Source of the DNA: Halomonas alkalisoli
GTDB lineage: Bacteria > Pseudomonadota > Gammaproteobacteria > Pseudomonadales > Halomonadaceae
DNA: 64,000 bases
Assembly (NCBI RefSeq): GCF_021412585.1
Contig: NZ_JAKCMI010000012.1
Location: 310,001-374,000, forward strand
Direction: 5' to 3'
Part shown: in pieces, positions 25,726 to 33,715 of the stretch
How positions within the stretch are numbered: position 1 is the stretch's first letter
How the letters are laid out: each line of letters opens with the position of its first letter
Notes under the pieces: model-generated
Database searches by the model: none
What the model was told of the DNA's origin: nothing
Seen by the model: only the letters and a program-made list of their open reading frames with translations
Translations under genes and position numbers: made by a program

Positions 25726-26820
25726 ATGCCCCTGACCCAGCCCGACGCCCTCACCGCCATCCAGGCGAGCCTCGCCGCCACGTCCTGGGCCGACGAGCCG
25801 TTGGTGCCCATGGAGGACAGCGGCCTTGCCCACGTTCATCTTCGCCTGGGCGAAAGCGGCTGGCTGCTGCGCATTCCCAAGCAGAGCCAGATGGGCCTAG
25901 AGCCCACGGATCACCTGACCTATGAGTCCGCCTGCTTTGCCCGCGCCGCGCCCAGCGGAGTGACACCCGCACTGGCCGAGAACCTGCCACCAAGCTCCGC
26001 CCTGCCCCGTGGCGCACTGGTGGTCAGGGCCATCGACGGGCGCAGCGCAACGCTCCCCGACGACCTGCCGGCACTGATGTGCAGCCTGGCGGCCATCCAT
26101 CGCCTGCCGCTACCCGCCACAGCCGAGCGCGCCCCACTGCTGGCACCCCGCGACCCACTGGCGGCGATGTATCACGAGGTTCTGGACCAGGCCCGTTACC
26201 TGGCCGACGCCGGCCTGGCCCCCGAGGCCGAACAGGGAATTCGCCGCGAACTGGCACAGTTTTCCGCCTCCCTCAACACGCCTCAGCGCCCCGAACGGCG
26301 GCTGATCACCTTCGATGCCCACCCCGGCAATTTCCTGATCGATGTCGATGGCCAGGCCTGGATGGTCGACCTGGAGAAAGCCCGCTACAGCTATCCCGGC
26401 TTCGACCTGGCGCATGCCACTCTCTATACCTCGACCACCTGGGACATCAACAGCCACGCCGTGCTCGATAGCGATGCCATACTTGCCGCCTACGCCACCT
26501 GGGAGCGGAAGATGGGTGAAACGGGCCGCGCCCAGCGCCCCTGGCACCTGCCCCTGCGCCGCGCCATGTGGCTGTGGTCGGTCACCTGGTGTGCCAAGTG
26601 GCAGGTGACCTCCGGGGCGCCACCGTCAAGAAATGCTCGCGGGCAGGACTGGTCGCGCCAGCACAACAGCGAAGCACTCAACGCTCATGTTCAGGAGCGT
26701 GTGGCACACTACCTCTCACCCCCGGTGATCAGGCGCATGGGCGAGGAATTCCAGTCACTTGCCACAGCCTTTGCCGATGGCCTCGACACGGCGATCCAGC
26801 GCACCGACGACCTGGAGTAG
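25726..26820 (+). CDS. Aminoglycoside-phosphotransferase/choline-kinase-fold protein
   Basis: This 364-residue kinase-fold protein has an N-lobe with the strand LGESGWLLRIPKQSQ and the helix HLTYESACFARAAP. The catalytic loop is ITFDAHPGNFLIDVDG, in which Asp-Ala-His-Pro-Gly-Asn replaces the usual His-Gly-Asp-x-x-x-x-Asn. The metal-site equivalent MVDLEKARYSYPGFDLAH follows. The missing canonical HxD means the phosphotransfer mechanism is uncertain. It is first in a three-gene run with two glycosyltransferase-type genes (8-bp gap, then an 11-bp overlap), so a sugar or lipid-linked substrate is more likely than an antibiotic. The ATG at 25726 is chosen because the longer frame runs into the tRNA-Pro repeat. 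Confidence 0.8.
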   Translation: MPLTQPDALTAIQASLAATSWADEPLVPMEDSGLAHVHLRLGESGWLLRIPKQSQMGLEPTDHLTYESACFARAAPSGVTPALAENLPPSSALPRGALVVRAIDGRSATLPDDLPALMCSLAAIHRLPLPATAERAPLLAPRDPLAAMYHEVLDQARYLADAGLAPEAEQGIRRELAQFSASLNTPQRPERRLITFDAHPGNFLIDVDGQAWMVDLEKARYSYPGFDLAHATLYTSTTWDINSHAVLDSDAILAAYATWERKMGETGRAQRPWHLPLRRAMWLWSVTWCAKWQVTSGAPPSRNARGQDWSRQHNSEALNAHVQERVAHYLSPPVIRRMGEEFQSLATAFADGLDTAIQRTDDLE

Positions 26821-26827
26821 AGACGCC

Positions 26828-27514
26828 ATGCGCCAGCCCGGCCTGAGCGTGATCATACCGACCCTCAACGAAGCCGAGACCCTTGAGGCACGGCTCGAGC
26901 ACCTGCTCGCGCTATGGGCCTGTGGTGTCGAAATCATCATTGTGGATGGGGGCAGCCAGGACGAGACAGTGGCCAAGGCCAGCCGCGTGGCCGATCGTGT
27001 CATCGAAAGCCCGCCGGGGCGCGCCGTACAGATGAATGCGGGAGCCCACGCCGCCACTGCCGGCCAGCTGCTGTTCCTGCATGCCGACACCCAGCTGCCG
27101 CGGCGGGCCGACCGCCTGATCGACGAGGCCCTGGCCGGGCGCCGCTGGGGGCGCTTCGATATCCGGCTCGAGGGGCGCCACCCCATGCTGCCGGTGATCG
27201 CCACCGCCATGAACTGGCGCTCGCGCTTCACCGGCATCGCCACCGGCGACCAGGCGCTATTCATGACCCGCAGCGCCTTCGACGAGGTCGGCGGCTTTCC
27301 CGACCAGCCCTTGATGGAGGACATCGCGCTTTCAAAGCGTCTCAGGCGTCTTTCGCCCCCCGCCTGCCTGCGCCAGCGCGTAAGCAGCTCGGGGCGGCGC
27401 TGGGAGCACAACGGCGCCTGGCCGACCATCCTGCTGATGTGGCGGCTTCGCTATCGCTATTGGCGCGGAGAGTCGCCCGAGCAGTTGGCCAGGGCCTATC
27501 GCGATGTGCGCTGA
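26828..27514 (+). CDS. Family 2 glycosyltransferase, rSAM/selenodomain-associated type 2 (TIGR04283-like)
   Basis: A 228-residue GT-A fold protein. The start LSVIIPTLNEAETLEARLEH is typical of GT2. The nucleotide-binding IIIVDGGSQDETV and the DxD-like LLFLHADTQLP follow, and the acceptor part has TGDQALFMTRSAFDEVGGFP and LMEDIALSKRLRRL. The TIGR04283 group has no proven substrate; some members were linked to arsenosugar biosynthesis. The ATG at 26828 follows GGAGTAGAGACGCC, 8 bp after the kinase-fold gene, and the gene overlaps the next by 11 bp. Confidence 0.82.
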   Translation: MRQPGLSVIIPTLNEAETLEARLEHLLALWACGVEIIIVDGGSQDETVAKASRVADRVIESPPGRAVQMNAGAHAATAGQLLFLHADTQLPRRADRLIDEALAGRRWGRFDIRLEGRHPMLPVIATAMNWRSRFTGIATGDQALFMTRSAFDEVGGFPDQPLMEDIALSKRLRRLSPPACLRQRVSSSGRRWEHNGAWPTILLMWRLRYRYWRGESPEQLARAYRDVR

Positions 27515-28145
27515 CGTCATGCTCGCGGTGCTGGCCAAGGCACCACTGCCCGGCCAGGCGAAAACCCGCTTGATACCGACATTGGGTGCCGAGGGCGCCG
27601 CACGACTGCATGAGCGGCTGCTGCGCCGCACCCTGGAGATCGCCCGTGCAACCATGCCGCGAGTCACCCTGTGGACCGCACTCGCGCACCATCATCCGCT
27701 GTTTCTGGAGCTGGCCGACACATATCGGATCGAGCTGCGCCCCCAGCCGCATGGCGACCTGGGTCAACGCATGCTGCACGCCCTGGCCGCCATGCCCGGC
27801 CCCGGGCTGGTGATCGGCACCGACTGCCCCGTCCTGACGCCAACGCTACTGCGCCGCTGCCACGCAGCGCTGAACGACGCCGACGTGGTCTGCCTGCCGG
27901 CGGAAGATGGCGGCTATGGTCTGATCGCCATGCACCGCACCGAAGCCCGGCTATTCTCGGGCATCGACTGGAGCACGGAGCGAGTGATGTCCCAGACCGC
28001 CCATGCCGCCGCTAAACTGGGTTTACGGCTGCGCTGCCTGGACACGGTCTGGGATGTCGATCGGCCAGAAGACCTGGCACGGCTGGCGACCCATAGCCCT
28101 GAACTGCTCGTCGACCTGGACGACCCCACGACACACGGCCGGTGA
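27504..28145 (+). CDS. DUF2064/TIGR04282-type nucleotidyl-/glycosyltransferase-fold protein
   Basis: This 213-residue protein starts near VMLAVLAKAPLPGQAKTRLI, the conserved KxPxPGxxKTRL loop. Further along it has GPGLVIGTDCPVLTPTLLRR and CLPAEDGGYGLIAMH, the signature blocks of the family, and ends with an RLRCLDTVWDVDRPEDLARL motif close to that of NTP-transferases. The family regularly sits beside TIGR04283 proteins, as here. It overlaps the preceding gene by 11 bp, implying translational coupling. The function is unproven. Confidence 0.82.
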   Translation: MCADVMLAVLAKAPLPGQAKTRLIPTLGAEGAARLHERLLRRTLEIARATMPRVTLWTALAHHHPLFLELADTYRIELRPQPHGDLGQRMLHALAAMPGPGLVIGTDCPVLTPTLLRRCHAALNDADVVCLPAEDGGYGLIAMHRTEARLFSGIDWSTERVMSQTAHAAAKLGLRLRCLDTVWDVDRPEDLARLATHSPELLVDLDDPTTHGR

Positions 28146-28283
28146 TCGCGGCCTCCCCTGCGCCCCGTTGGCGGTAATCTCCTACAACAAATCCCTCCCT
28201 GGCTCACAGCCGATATCCTCAAACCCCGCTAGCCTGAACGGAAGTTGTTTACCTTGAGCTGTTTTCCACGAATGGCGATCACC

Positions 28284-28568
28284 ATGAAACGGATAAGCTA
28301 CCACCAGCAGGGCATCGAGGTTGAACTGGTTCTCACAAGGGATCCGTTCAACTGTGATTGGCTTGCCGTAGCACGATGGGAGGCAAGCCCCGGCGCCATC
28401 GCCTCGCTACACACCATGCCTCCGCTCAGAGCCACGGCGTCGGAAGCGGAGGCCTGGAATGCGGCGAAGGAATGGGCGAACCGGCTTGTCATGCAGGATT
28501 GGCAGAGCACGGCTGGCCTCGCCGCCACAACCTCGACAAGCACCCATACAGGCTATGCAATGCGCTGA
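28284..28568 (+). CDS. Hypothetical protein, 94 residues
   Basis: A soluble protein with a beta-rich first half (MKRISYHQQGIEVELVLTRD, DWLAVARWEASPG) and a helical second half (ASEAEAWNAAKEWANRLVMQ). No family recognised. A start four codons earlier (28272) is equally possible, and neither start has a strong ribosome binding site. It stands alone after the glycosyltransferase run. Confidence 0.5.
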   Translation: MKRISYHQQGIEVELVLTRDPFNCDWLAVARWEASPGAIASLHTMPPLRATASEAEAWNAAKEWANRLVMQDWQSTAGLAATTSTSTHTGYAMR

Positions 28569-28928
28569 TGACGGTCTGCAAGACCAACGCGCAGGCTACT
28601 ACCTAACCGCCAACTGCCTGGTTGACAAATGAGCCCGACCATAACTGTCGGGCCCCATCGGCATGCCTCCTTTCGACAACCTCACGCTGTCGTGCTCCCC
28701 CTTGTCCCGTATCTTTTTTGATGGCACCGCCCCTCCGGCGGAAACTTGGCTACCCTTACCGATAGGCAGCCGTCGAGAACGACGCCCCTGCATCATGCGC
28801 TTGATGCCCGATGCCACTACTTTCCCTACAGCAAGAGAGAAGAGAAAGCCGAAAAGGAAGTCGGTTAAGAAGGTCGATACGTAAAAGGTAAGGTGGGAAG
28901 CACACTAGCCGAATACACGGAGGTCAGC
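28569..28928. other. Intergenic stretch with one hairpin
   Basis: These 360 bp contain no supported gene. A perfect hairpin, GCCCGAC/GTCGGGC (28633-28653, loop CATAACT), lies about 65 bp after the hypothetical gene and may end its transcript, though no T-run follows. A 73-codon plus-strand frame at 28663 has no ribosome binding site and no motif. Confidence 0.5.
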
Positions 28929-29072
28929 ATGAAACGAATTCTCGAGCATGCCGCAGCCTGGCTATTACGTGTCATGGAGAGCCACGACCCCCAGAAGCCT
29001 CAGGAACAGCACGCCTGGTGCTGCTATCGAGCAGGCCGTAACCATCCGCCGGGCGACAATCGACGCCACTGA
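28929..29072 (+). CDS. Small protein of 47 residues, unknown
   Basis: This short open frame has an excellent ribosome binding site: CGGAGGTCAGC before ATG. The product starts MKRILEHAAAWLLRVMESHD, an amphipathic helix, and ends with a hydrophilic tail holding a Cys pair and a basic end (AWCCYRAGRN...DNRRH). It is too short for most gene callers. It lies just before a palindromic repeat patch. I do not recognise it; the strong site argues that it is translated. Confidence 0.5.
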   Translation: MKRILEHAAAWLLRVMESHDPQKPQEQHAWCCYRAGRNHPPGDNRRH

Positions 29073-29097
29073 GCGGTGATACCGGACGCTTCCAACG

Positions 29098-29336
29098 CTG
29101 TTGGAGCATCTTCATCTCGCGACTGGAGGCCAAAGGCCTCCCGGCGGGGTTGCCAACGTTCACGGCCATCACCGGTGTTTCACCCTCCGCCAAGGCGCCT
29201 GCGGCGCCAGTCGCGACGCGGAGTCGGAGCGCCGAACCGAGCGCTCCAACAAGGTCCGCAACGACCTCCCTGTTGGAGCATCTTCAGATCGCGACTGGAG
29301 GCCGAAGGCCTCCCGGCGGGGTTGCCGAGGCTCTCA
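29098..29336 (+). repeat. Palindromic repeat family: one full unit and one left half
   Basis: 29098-29252 is a full unit, from CTGTTGGAGCATCTTCATCT through hairpin GGAGGCC-AAA-GGCCTCC and GGCGCC-TGC-GGCGCC to GAGCGCTCCAACA. 29272-29336 is a left half only, ending soon after CGGGGTTGCCGA. Together with short flanks they fill the 29073-29410 gap. Confidence 0.85.
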
Positions 29337-29410
29337 GTGAAAGAGGCAGTTGCGGGGCGCTCACGCGACGGCGACACTGGCCGCATACATCTCCGTGAGG
29401 CACCGCAAGC

Positions 29411-29980
29411 ATGCATAGCGAGACACCACCGCCAGACGACTCCGAGCCGTCTTCCAAGCCTGCCCAGCGACGCAGCGAGCAGCGGCTGGAGCGTTATCTG
29501 TGGAATTCACGGTTCCTGGTGATGATGGCCGTCGTGCCCAGCCTGATCGGCGCGGTGGTGCTCTTTATCATCGGCACCATCGACATCGCCAAGGTGCTTG
29601 TCGATACCGTGGCCTACTATTTCCTCGGCAGTGTGGAGAACATTCACGACAGCGTGGTGCCCAATATCATCATGGCCATCGATATCTATCTGATCGCCAT
29701 CGTGTTGTTGATCTTCGGGCTCGGGGTGTACCGGCTGTTCGTCTCCCCGATCGAGCAGGCAGAGGACCACGCACCCCACCACCCCTTCAATGTGCAGTCG
29801 TTCGATCAGCTCAAGGACAAGATCGCGCGGGTGGTAATCCTGGCAGTCATCATCGAATTCTTCCGCGCCGTGGTGGATATCCGTTTCCAGACCCCGCTGG
29901 ACGCCATCTACCTGGCACTCTCGGTACTCGCCCTTGCCGCCGCGCTGTACTTGATGAGCCTGGCACATCGCAAGGAGTAA
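29411..29980 (+). CDS. YqhA/UPF0114-family membrane protein
   Basis: This 189-residue inner-membrane protein has a hydrophilic 25-residue lead and then four helices. The family motif LWNSRFLVMMAVVPSLIGAV comes first, followed by VPNIIMAIDIYLIAIVLLIF and FGLGVYRLFVSPIE. Then come DKIARVVILAVIIEFFRAVV and the last helix at about 165-183. Members have no firmly established function. It is monocistronic, with repeat elements upstream. Confidence 0.85.
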   Translation: MHSETPPPDDSEPSSKPAQRRSEQRLERYLWNSRFLVMMAVVPSLIGAVVLFIIGTIDIAKVLVDTVAYYFLGSVENIHDSVVPNIIMAIDIYLIAIVLLIFGLGVYRLFVSPIEQAEDHAPHHPFNVQSFDQLKDKIARVVILAVIIEFFRAVVDIRFQTPLDAIYLALSVLALAAALYLMSLAHRKE

Positions 29981-30051
29981 ACTGGGACGAGGAGTGCCGA
30001 AGGCCCTTTGCACAGCGTGGCTTGGACTCCCACCTGATCGAGGAAGGCACC

Positions 30052-30552
30052 ATGCATAACCCCAAGCTAGCGATCGCCCTGCTGCTCGGCTTTGCCACCA
30101 TTGCCCCTCTTCACGCTGGAGACTGCGAACCAGATGACAGGCAGCAGGCGATGCTGGATAGGGTGAACGAGGCACGAAGCGAACCACGGCAATGCGGCGA
30201 CGAAAAATTTGAGGCGGCGGAGCCCCTGGTATGGAGCTGTCGCCTGGAAGAGGCCGCCGAGGCGCATTCGCGAGACATGGCGGAGAACGAGTTCTTCAGC
30301 CATACCGATGCCGACGATGTGGGCGCGAACGATCGAGTGAGCGATACCGGCTATGACTGGATGGCGGTCGGCGAGAATATCGCCGCGGGCCAAGCCGATG
30401 TTGCCACGGTCATCGAGGGTTGGCTCGCCAGCCCGGGGCACTGCGCCAATATCATGAGCGATGAATTCACCGAGTTCGGCGCGGCTGTGGTCGAAGCGGA
30501 GGGATCGGACTACTCACCGTACTGGACCCAGGTCTTCGCCCGGCCACGCTGA
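30052..30552 (+). CDS. Secreted CAP-domain (SCP/PR-1-like) protein
   Basis: This 166-residue protein has a signal peptide (MHNPKLAIALLLGFATIAPL, cleavage likely after HA-G) and one CAP domain. The helix MLDRVNEARSEPRQCG, WSCRLEEAAEAHSRDMAE with the first His, FFSHTD with the second His, and GENIAAGQADVATVIEGWLA, then SPGHCANIM, are the diagnostic blocks. Cys pairs suggest periplasmic or secreted folding. Bacterial CAP proteins have no settled role. The start follows GAGGAAGGCACC. Confidence 0.88.
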   Translation: MHNPKLAIALLLGFATIAPLHAGDCEPDDRQQAMLDRVNEARSEPRQCGDEKFEAAEPLVWSCRLEEAAEAHSRDMAENEFFSHTDADDVGANDRVSDTGYDWMAVGENIAAGQADVATVIEGWLASPGHCANIMSDEFTEFGAAVVEAEGSDYSPYWTQVFARPR

Positions 30553-30755
30553 ATGCTGCGGCCCCGCCAAGGCGCCTTCCGGCGGTGCCCACATGAATGA
30601 AAACCGACTCACGCCAGGCATCACGTAAGCACGCGATAAGCAAAGTGCGGGGATGAACAGGCAAGGAAACGGAAGAGTGAGAACAATCGAAACGAAAAAC
30701 GTCAGGCAGTGCGGGAGCGGAAAGTCATTCAGGACCCTCCCTGGTCCGGTTGCGA

Positions 30756-30869
30756 TCAACGAATATAAGCCACCAGAGCGTCCTGGGCTGCCTGCTGGGC
30801 CAAGGCATAGGATTCCCAGTGCTCCAGCACCTCACTGCTCAGGTCGACGATGTGTTGTTTAGTTGGCAT
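30756..30869 (-). CDS. Small acidic protein of 37 residues, unknown
   Basis: An open frame of 38 codons with a strong ribosome binding site, CAGGAGATGCGTC, before ATG at 30869. The product begins MPTKQHIVDLSSEVLEHWES and ends AAQDALVAYIR, a helix-rich sequence. No family recognised. It may be the surviving end of an antitoxin-like or phage gene, or a genuine small protein. Nothing else is visible on its strand for more than 1 kb. Confidence 0.45.
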   Translation of the reverse strand: MPTKQHIVDLSSEVLEHWESYALAQQAAQDALVAYIR

Positions 30870-31082
30870 GACGCATCTCCTGTTGGGTGATGAAAAACAT
30901 CATGCCCCATCAATGTCGATATTTCATCACGATTACGACACTTTGCCCCAAGATGGCGCAGCCTTACCCATTCTGGCACCACAGCGGAACAATGTTACAA
31001 AACGGTGCATGAATTTACCCATCGGAGTGCCAAGCAGAGCTAGATTCGATCAAACGTTCGTTGGATCTGGCCCGACGCATCG

Positions 31083-31125
31083 GCGTCTGGAGGCCGCAGG
31101 CCTCCCGGCGGTGTTGCCGAGGCAA
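31083..31125 (+). repeat. Fragment of the palindromic repeat family
   Basis: GTCTGGAGGCCGCAGGCCTC and then CCGGCGGTGTTGCCGA match the inner part of the left half. Both ends are missing. The rest of 30870-31170 shows no gene. Confidence 0.75.
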
Positions 31126-31174
31126 CTTCTCTATGCGTTGCCATGCCGCTCAATCGGCAGAGCCATGACCTTCA

Positions 31175-31245
31175 AATTATCCCAGAAGGGAAAACTTCCG
31201 CTTGCAAGCCTTCCACTGCGTCAAATTATCCCAATCGGGACAATT
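31175..31245. promoter_or_regulatory. Two operator-like palindromes before the hipA remnant
   Basis: AATTATCCC-AGAA-GGGAAAAC (31175-31195) and AATTATCCC-AATC-GGGACAATT (31224-31245) share a TCCC-N4-GGGA core. The second is an almost perfect palindrome. Paired palindromes with TATCC/GGATA-type arms are typical of HipB operators, so these may be the old control region of the broken hipBA locus downstream. Confidence 0.5.
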
Positions 31246-31252
31246 CAATTGA

Positions 31253-31939
31253 CGCAACCGGAATACGCTGGCACGCCTGGCAGGACTGGCCTGCCCCACC
31301 ACCACGCTGGGCCGGGCCGAAGGGCATGCCTACTTGCTGGTGGAACGCTACGATAGAGCCGGTATCGGCAATCCTGAGCTGCACCGCATACATCAGGAGG
31401 ACTTCTGCCAGGCCATGGGGCTCTCGCGCATCGAAAAGTATCAAGAGCCGAGTGGGCCGCGTTTCGCGCAGTGCATTGCAACGGCCCGCAACGCCTGCCG
31501 ACCCAATGCCGCTTCAGTACAGCACCTGCTGCGCTGGCAGATCTTCAACGTGCTGGTTGGCAACACCGATGGGCACGCCAAGAACCTATCGCTGCTGCAG
31601 GACGAGCGCGGCCAATGGCAGGTCGCGCCCGCCTACGATCTGGTAGGCACCCTGGTGCTGGGCTACCACCGCGACCTGGCCTTCTCGGTTGGCGACCAGT
31701 TCAACTCTCAGCAGCTGCTGCCCCGCGACTGGCAAGCGTTCGCCAAGGAAAGCCGCTTAAGCTATCCCTTCGTGCGCCGCGAGATACGCACTCTCGCCGC
31801 CAGGCTTGAGGAGCTGCTGAATGCCGATGAACTGCGCGAAGCAGTGAACAATGCCGGGCTGGGCGAACATGGCTGGGTCAGGCTTCAGCAGCAGCGCCAG
31901 CACATCCATACCCAATGCCACAAGGCCCAGCGTTGGTAG
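31253..31939 (+). pseudogene. HipA-family toxin, N-terminal part deleted
   Basis: The open frame begins after a stop at 31250 and reads LARLAGLACPTTTLGRAEGH, then YLLVERYDR, a HipA middle section. The catalytic HIPN-type motif NVLVGNTDGHAKNLSLL and the following VAPAYDLVGTLVLGYHRD are intact, and the C-terminal helices run to QRW. About the first half of a normal HipA (roughly 400-440 residues), including the N-terminal subdomain and most of the nucleotide-binding N-lobe, is missing. No credible start codon precedes the match, although an internal ATG at 31334 would allow a 201-residue product. No hipB is attached. Confidence 0.75.
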
Positions 31940-31961
31940 CTGCCGGCGTTAGAAAACTTCG

Positions 31962-32215
31962 CTGTTGGAGCATCTTCAGATCGCGACTGGAGGCCGAAGG
32001 ACTCCCGGCGGTGTTGCCGATGTGGCAAAGGCCGCCAACGTCGGCGGCCTTTGCCAGGGCGCCTGACGGCGCCAGTCGCGATGGAAACCAGCGCTCCAAC
32101 AGCTGTTCTTTCCATCAAGGCAAACCACGCCGCTGTGGGAGCATCTTCAGATCACGACTGGAGGCTGCAAGCCTCCCGGCGGTGTTGCCGATGCTGGCGA
32201 CCACTACCAACGTCA
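31962..32215 (+). repeat. Palindromic repeat family: full unit plus left half
   Basis: A full unit at 31962-32102 and a left half at 32134-32215. The linker between them, TTCTTTCCATCAAGG...CCACGCCGCTGT, recurs in related form at 39000 and 40815, so the tandem spacing itself is part of the repeat. They occupy the gap between the hipA remnant and the intact hipA operon. Confidence 0.85.
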
Positions 32216-32308
32216 CTGATTAACCCCGACGCTGGGGTACTACGGCCGGATGCTTACGAGCAATATATTGCCCATTTTTGTGTATCTCTCCAGCTAAGGA
32301 GCACTATA

Positions 32309-32355
32309 TTTCTCATATTTTTGAGAAAGAGCTACTATTGAGCATAATAATGCTC
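32309..32355 (+). promoter_or_regulatory. hipA-hipB promoter with two overlapping operators
   Basis: TTGAGA (32321-32326), a 16-bp spacer and CATAAT (32343-32348) form a promoter. The perfect inverted repeat TTTCTCA-N6-TGAGAAA (32309-32328) covers the -35 box, and GAGCAT-AATA-ATGCTC (32340-32355) covers the -10 box. Repressor binding at either would block RNA polymerase, as expected for an autoregulated toxin-antitoxin operon. Confidence 0.65.
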
Positions 32356-32368
32356 ACCAGGAAACTTC

Positions 32369-33715
32369 ATGCGCCTTACGCTTCAAATCTATCTCGATCA
32401 CCACTGGCATGATGCCGCCCAGCTTGAGGTACCTCATCCCGACAAGGGTACCCATGGCCCTGCCCGGCTGGGCTATCTACAAGAGTATGCCCTGGAGTGG
32501 ATGCTACGGGACGATGAGCATGCCTGTAGCTTGACACTTCCCGTTGAGCTAATGATGAAGCACCACGGCAAGCGTTGGTTCGGCTTCCTGGAAGATATCA
32601 TGCCGGCCGGCGCCAGCCGTCGTTACTGGGTTTCAGCCCTTGGGCTACAAGGGCTGCCGACGGGCCAGCAGGACAGCGAGCTGTTGAGGCACGCCACCAT
32701 CGCACCGGTTGGCAACCTGAGAATCAAGGAAGCCGTGCCCGAACGAGCGAGCGGCTCACAACTTCATGTCAGGCGCTTCACACGAGATGACGTCATCGAC
32801 CGGCATGGGGATTTCCTGGAATACGCGCAACAGATGGGCGCTTCCAGCGGAGGTGCCACAGGCGCTGGTGGTGAAGCACCCAAGCTCCTGCTCCGGTGCA
32901 GCCAGGATAACGAGATATGGATAGATACCTGGCAGGACGACCCTCACAATCTCGATAGACACGATCTCGTCAAGTTCCCCCGCGGAAAGCGCAGCCAGGA
33001 TGATTGCGATATTCTTCGCGCGGAATTCGCCTATTACCATGAGCTGGCCAACCTGGGTATCGAGGCGATCGACACGGACGCCATGCAGCTGATCGAAGGC
33101 GAGCGCTACCCATCGCTGTGGCTACCCCGCTTCGACGTCACACAAGAAGCCGACGGCCTGACCCGCTTCGGGCTGGAATCCATCTACTCCCTTTTCGACG
33201 CGCCTCTCGGCAGCCACCTCAATCACTTCAACGTCATTCGCCATCTGGTGGCACTGCTGGAAAACCAGTACCGAGTTCTGGAACTCAATGAGCCCTTCGA
33301 CCGGACGAGCTTCGTCATAGAGTGGCTCAGGCGGGACCTGCTCAATGTGGCGTTCGGCAACTCCGACAATCATGGGCGCAATGCTGCCCTGCTCAAGCGA
33401 CCGGAAGGGATCTGGCACGCCCCCGTCTATGACTTCGCCCCCATGAAGGCCGACCCCGAGGGGGTGACGCGCACAACACGATGGGGCTCTCCTTTTGAAG
33501 AGGGCGGCGATTTCGACTGGATCGCCATAGCCCACGCACTGAAAGACCTGGCGCCTGCCGAACAGTCCATCAGCGAACTCAAGGCCCTGGCCGGAGAACT
33601 GATCGGGCTGCAAGAGAGATTGCACGAACATGGCGTACCAGAGCGGATACTCACCATGCCTGCCGTAGGGCTAGGTACACTAGACCACCGCCTCAAGTCC
33701 TGGGGGCTGACATGA
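32369..33715 (+). CDS. hipA: HipA-family serine/threonine-kinase toxin
   Basis: A 448-residue HipA-type kinase. It has the N-terminal HipA subdomain (1-110), the Gly-rich nucleotide loop SSGGATGAGGEAPK (about 159-172) that in HipA carries the autophosphorylated Ser, VKFPRG (201-206), the catalytic loop GNSDNHGRNAALL (330-342) and the metal site VYDFAPM (353-359). E. coli HipA phosphorylates glutamyl-tRNA synthetase and induces dormancy; the target here is unknown. The ATG at 32369 follows CAGGAAACTTC. The toxin gene comes first and overlaps hipB by 4 bp (ATGA), the reverse of E. coli hipBA order. Confidence 0.9.
   Translation: MRLTLQIYLDHHWHDAAQLEVPHPDKGTHGPARLGYLQEYALEWMLRDDEHACSLTLPVELMMKHHGKRWFGFLEDIMPAGASRRYWVSALGLQGLPTGQQDSELLRHATIAPVGNLRIKEAVPERASGSQLHVRRFTRDDVIDRHGDFLEYAQQMGASSGGATGAGGEAPKLLLRCSQDNEIWIDTWQDDPHNLDRHDLVKFPRGKRSQDDCDILRAEFAYYHELANLGIEAIDTDAMQLIEGERYPSLWLPRFDVTQEADGLTRFGLESIYSLFDAPLGSHLNHFNVIRHLVALLENQYRVLELNEPFDRTSFVIEWLRRDLLNVAFGNSDNHGRNAALLKRPEGIWHAPVYDFAPMKADPEGVTRTTRWGSPFEEGGDFDWIAIAHALKDLAPAEQSISELKALAGELIGLQERLHEHGVPERILTMPAVGLGTLDHRLKSWGLT

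Noticed and set aside
25726-26820. Aminoglycoside resistance gene
   Set aside because: The catalytic HGD loop is not canonical and the gene is coupled to glycosyltransferase-type genes, so an antibiotic substrate is unlikely.
28663-28884. 73-codon plus-strand frame between the hypothetical and small-protein genes
   Set aside because: No ribosome binding site and no conserved feature; a minus-strand frame of similar size overlaps it.
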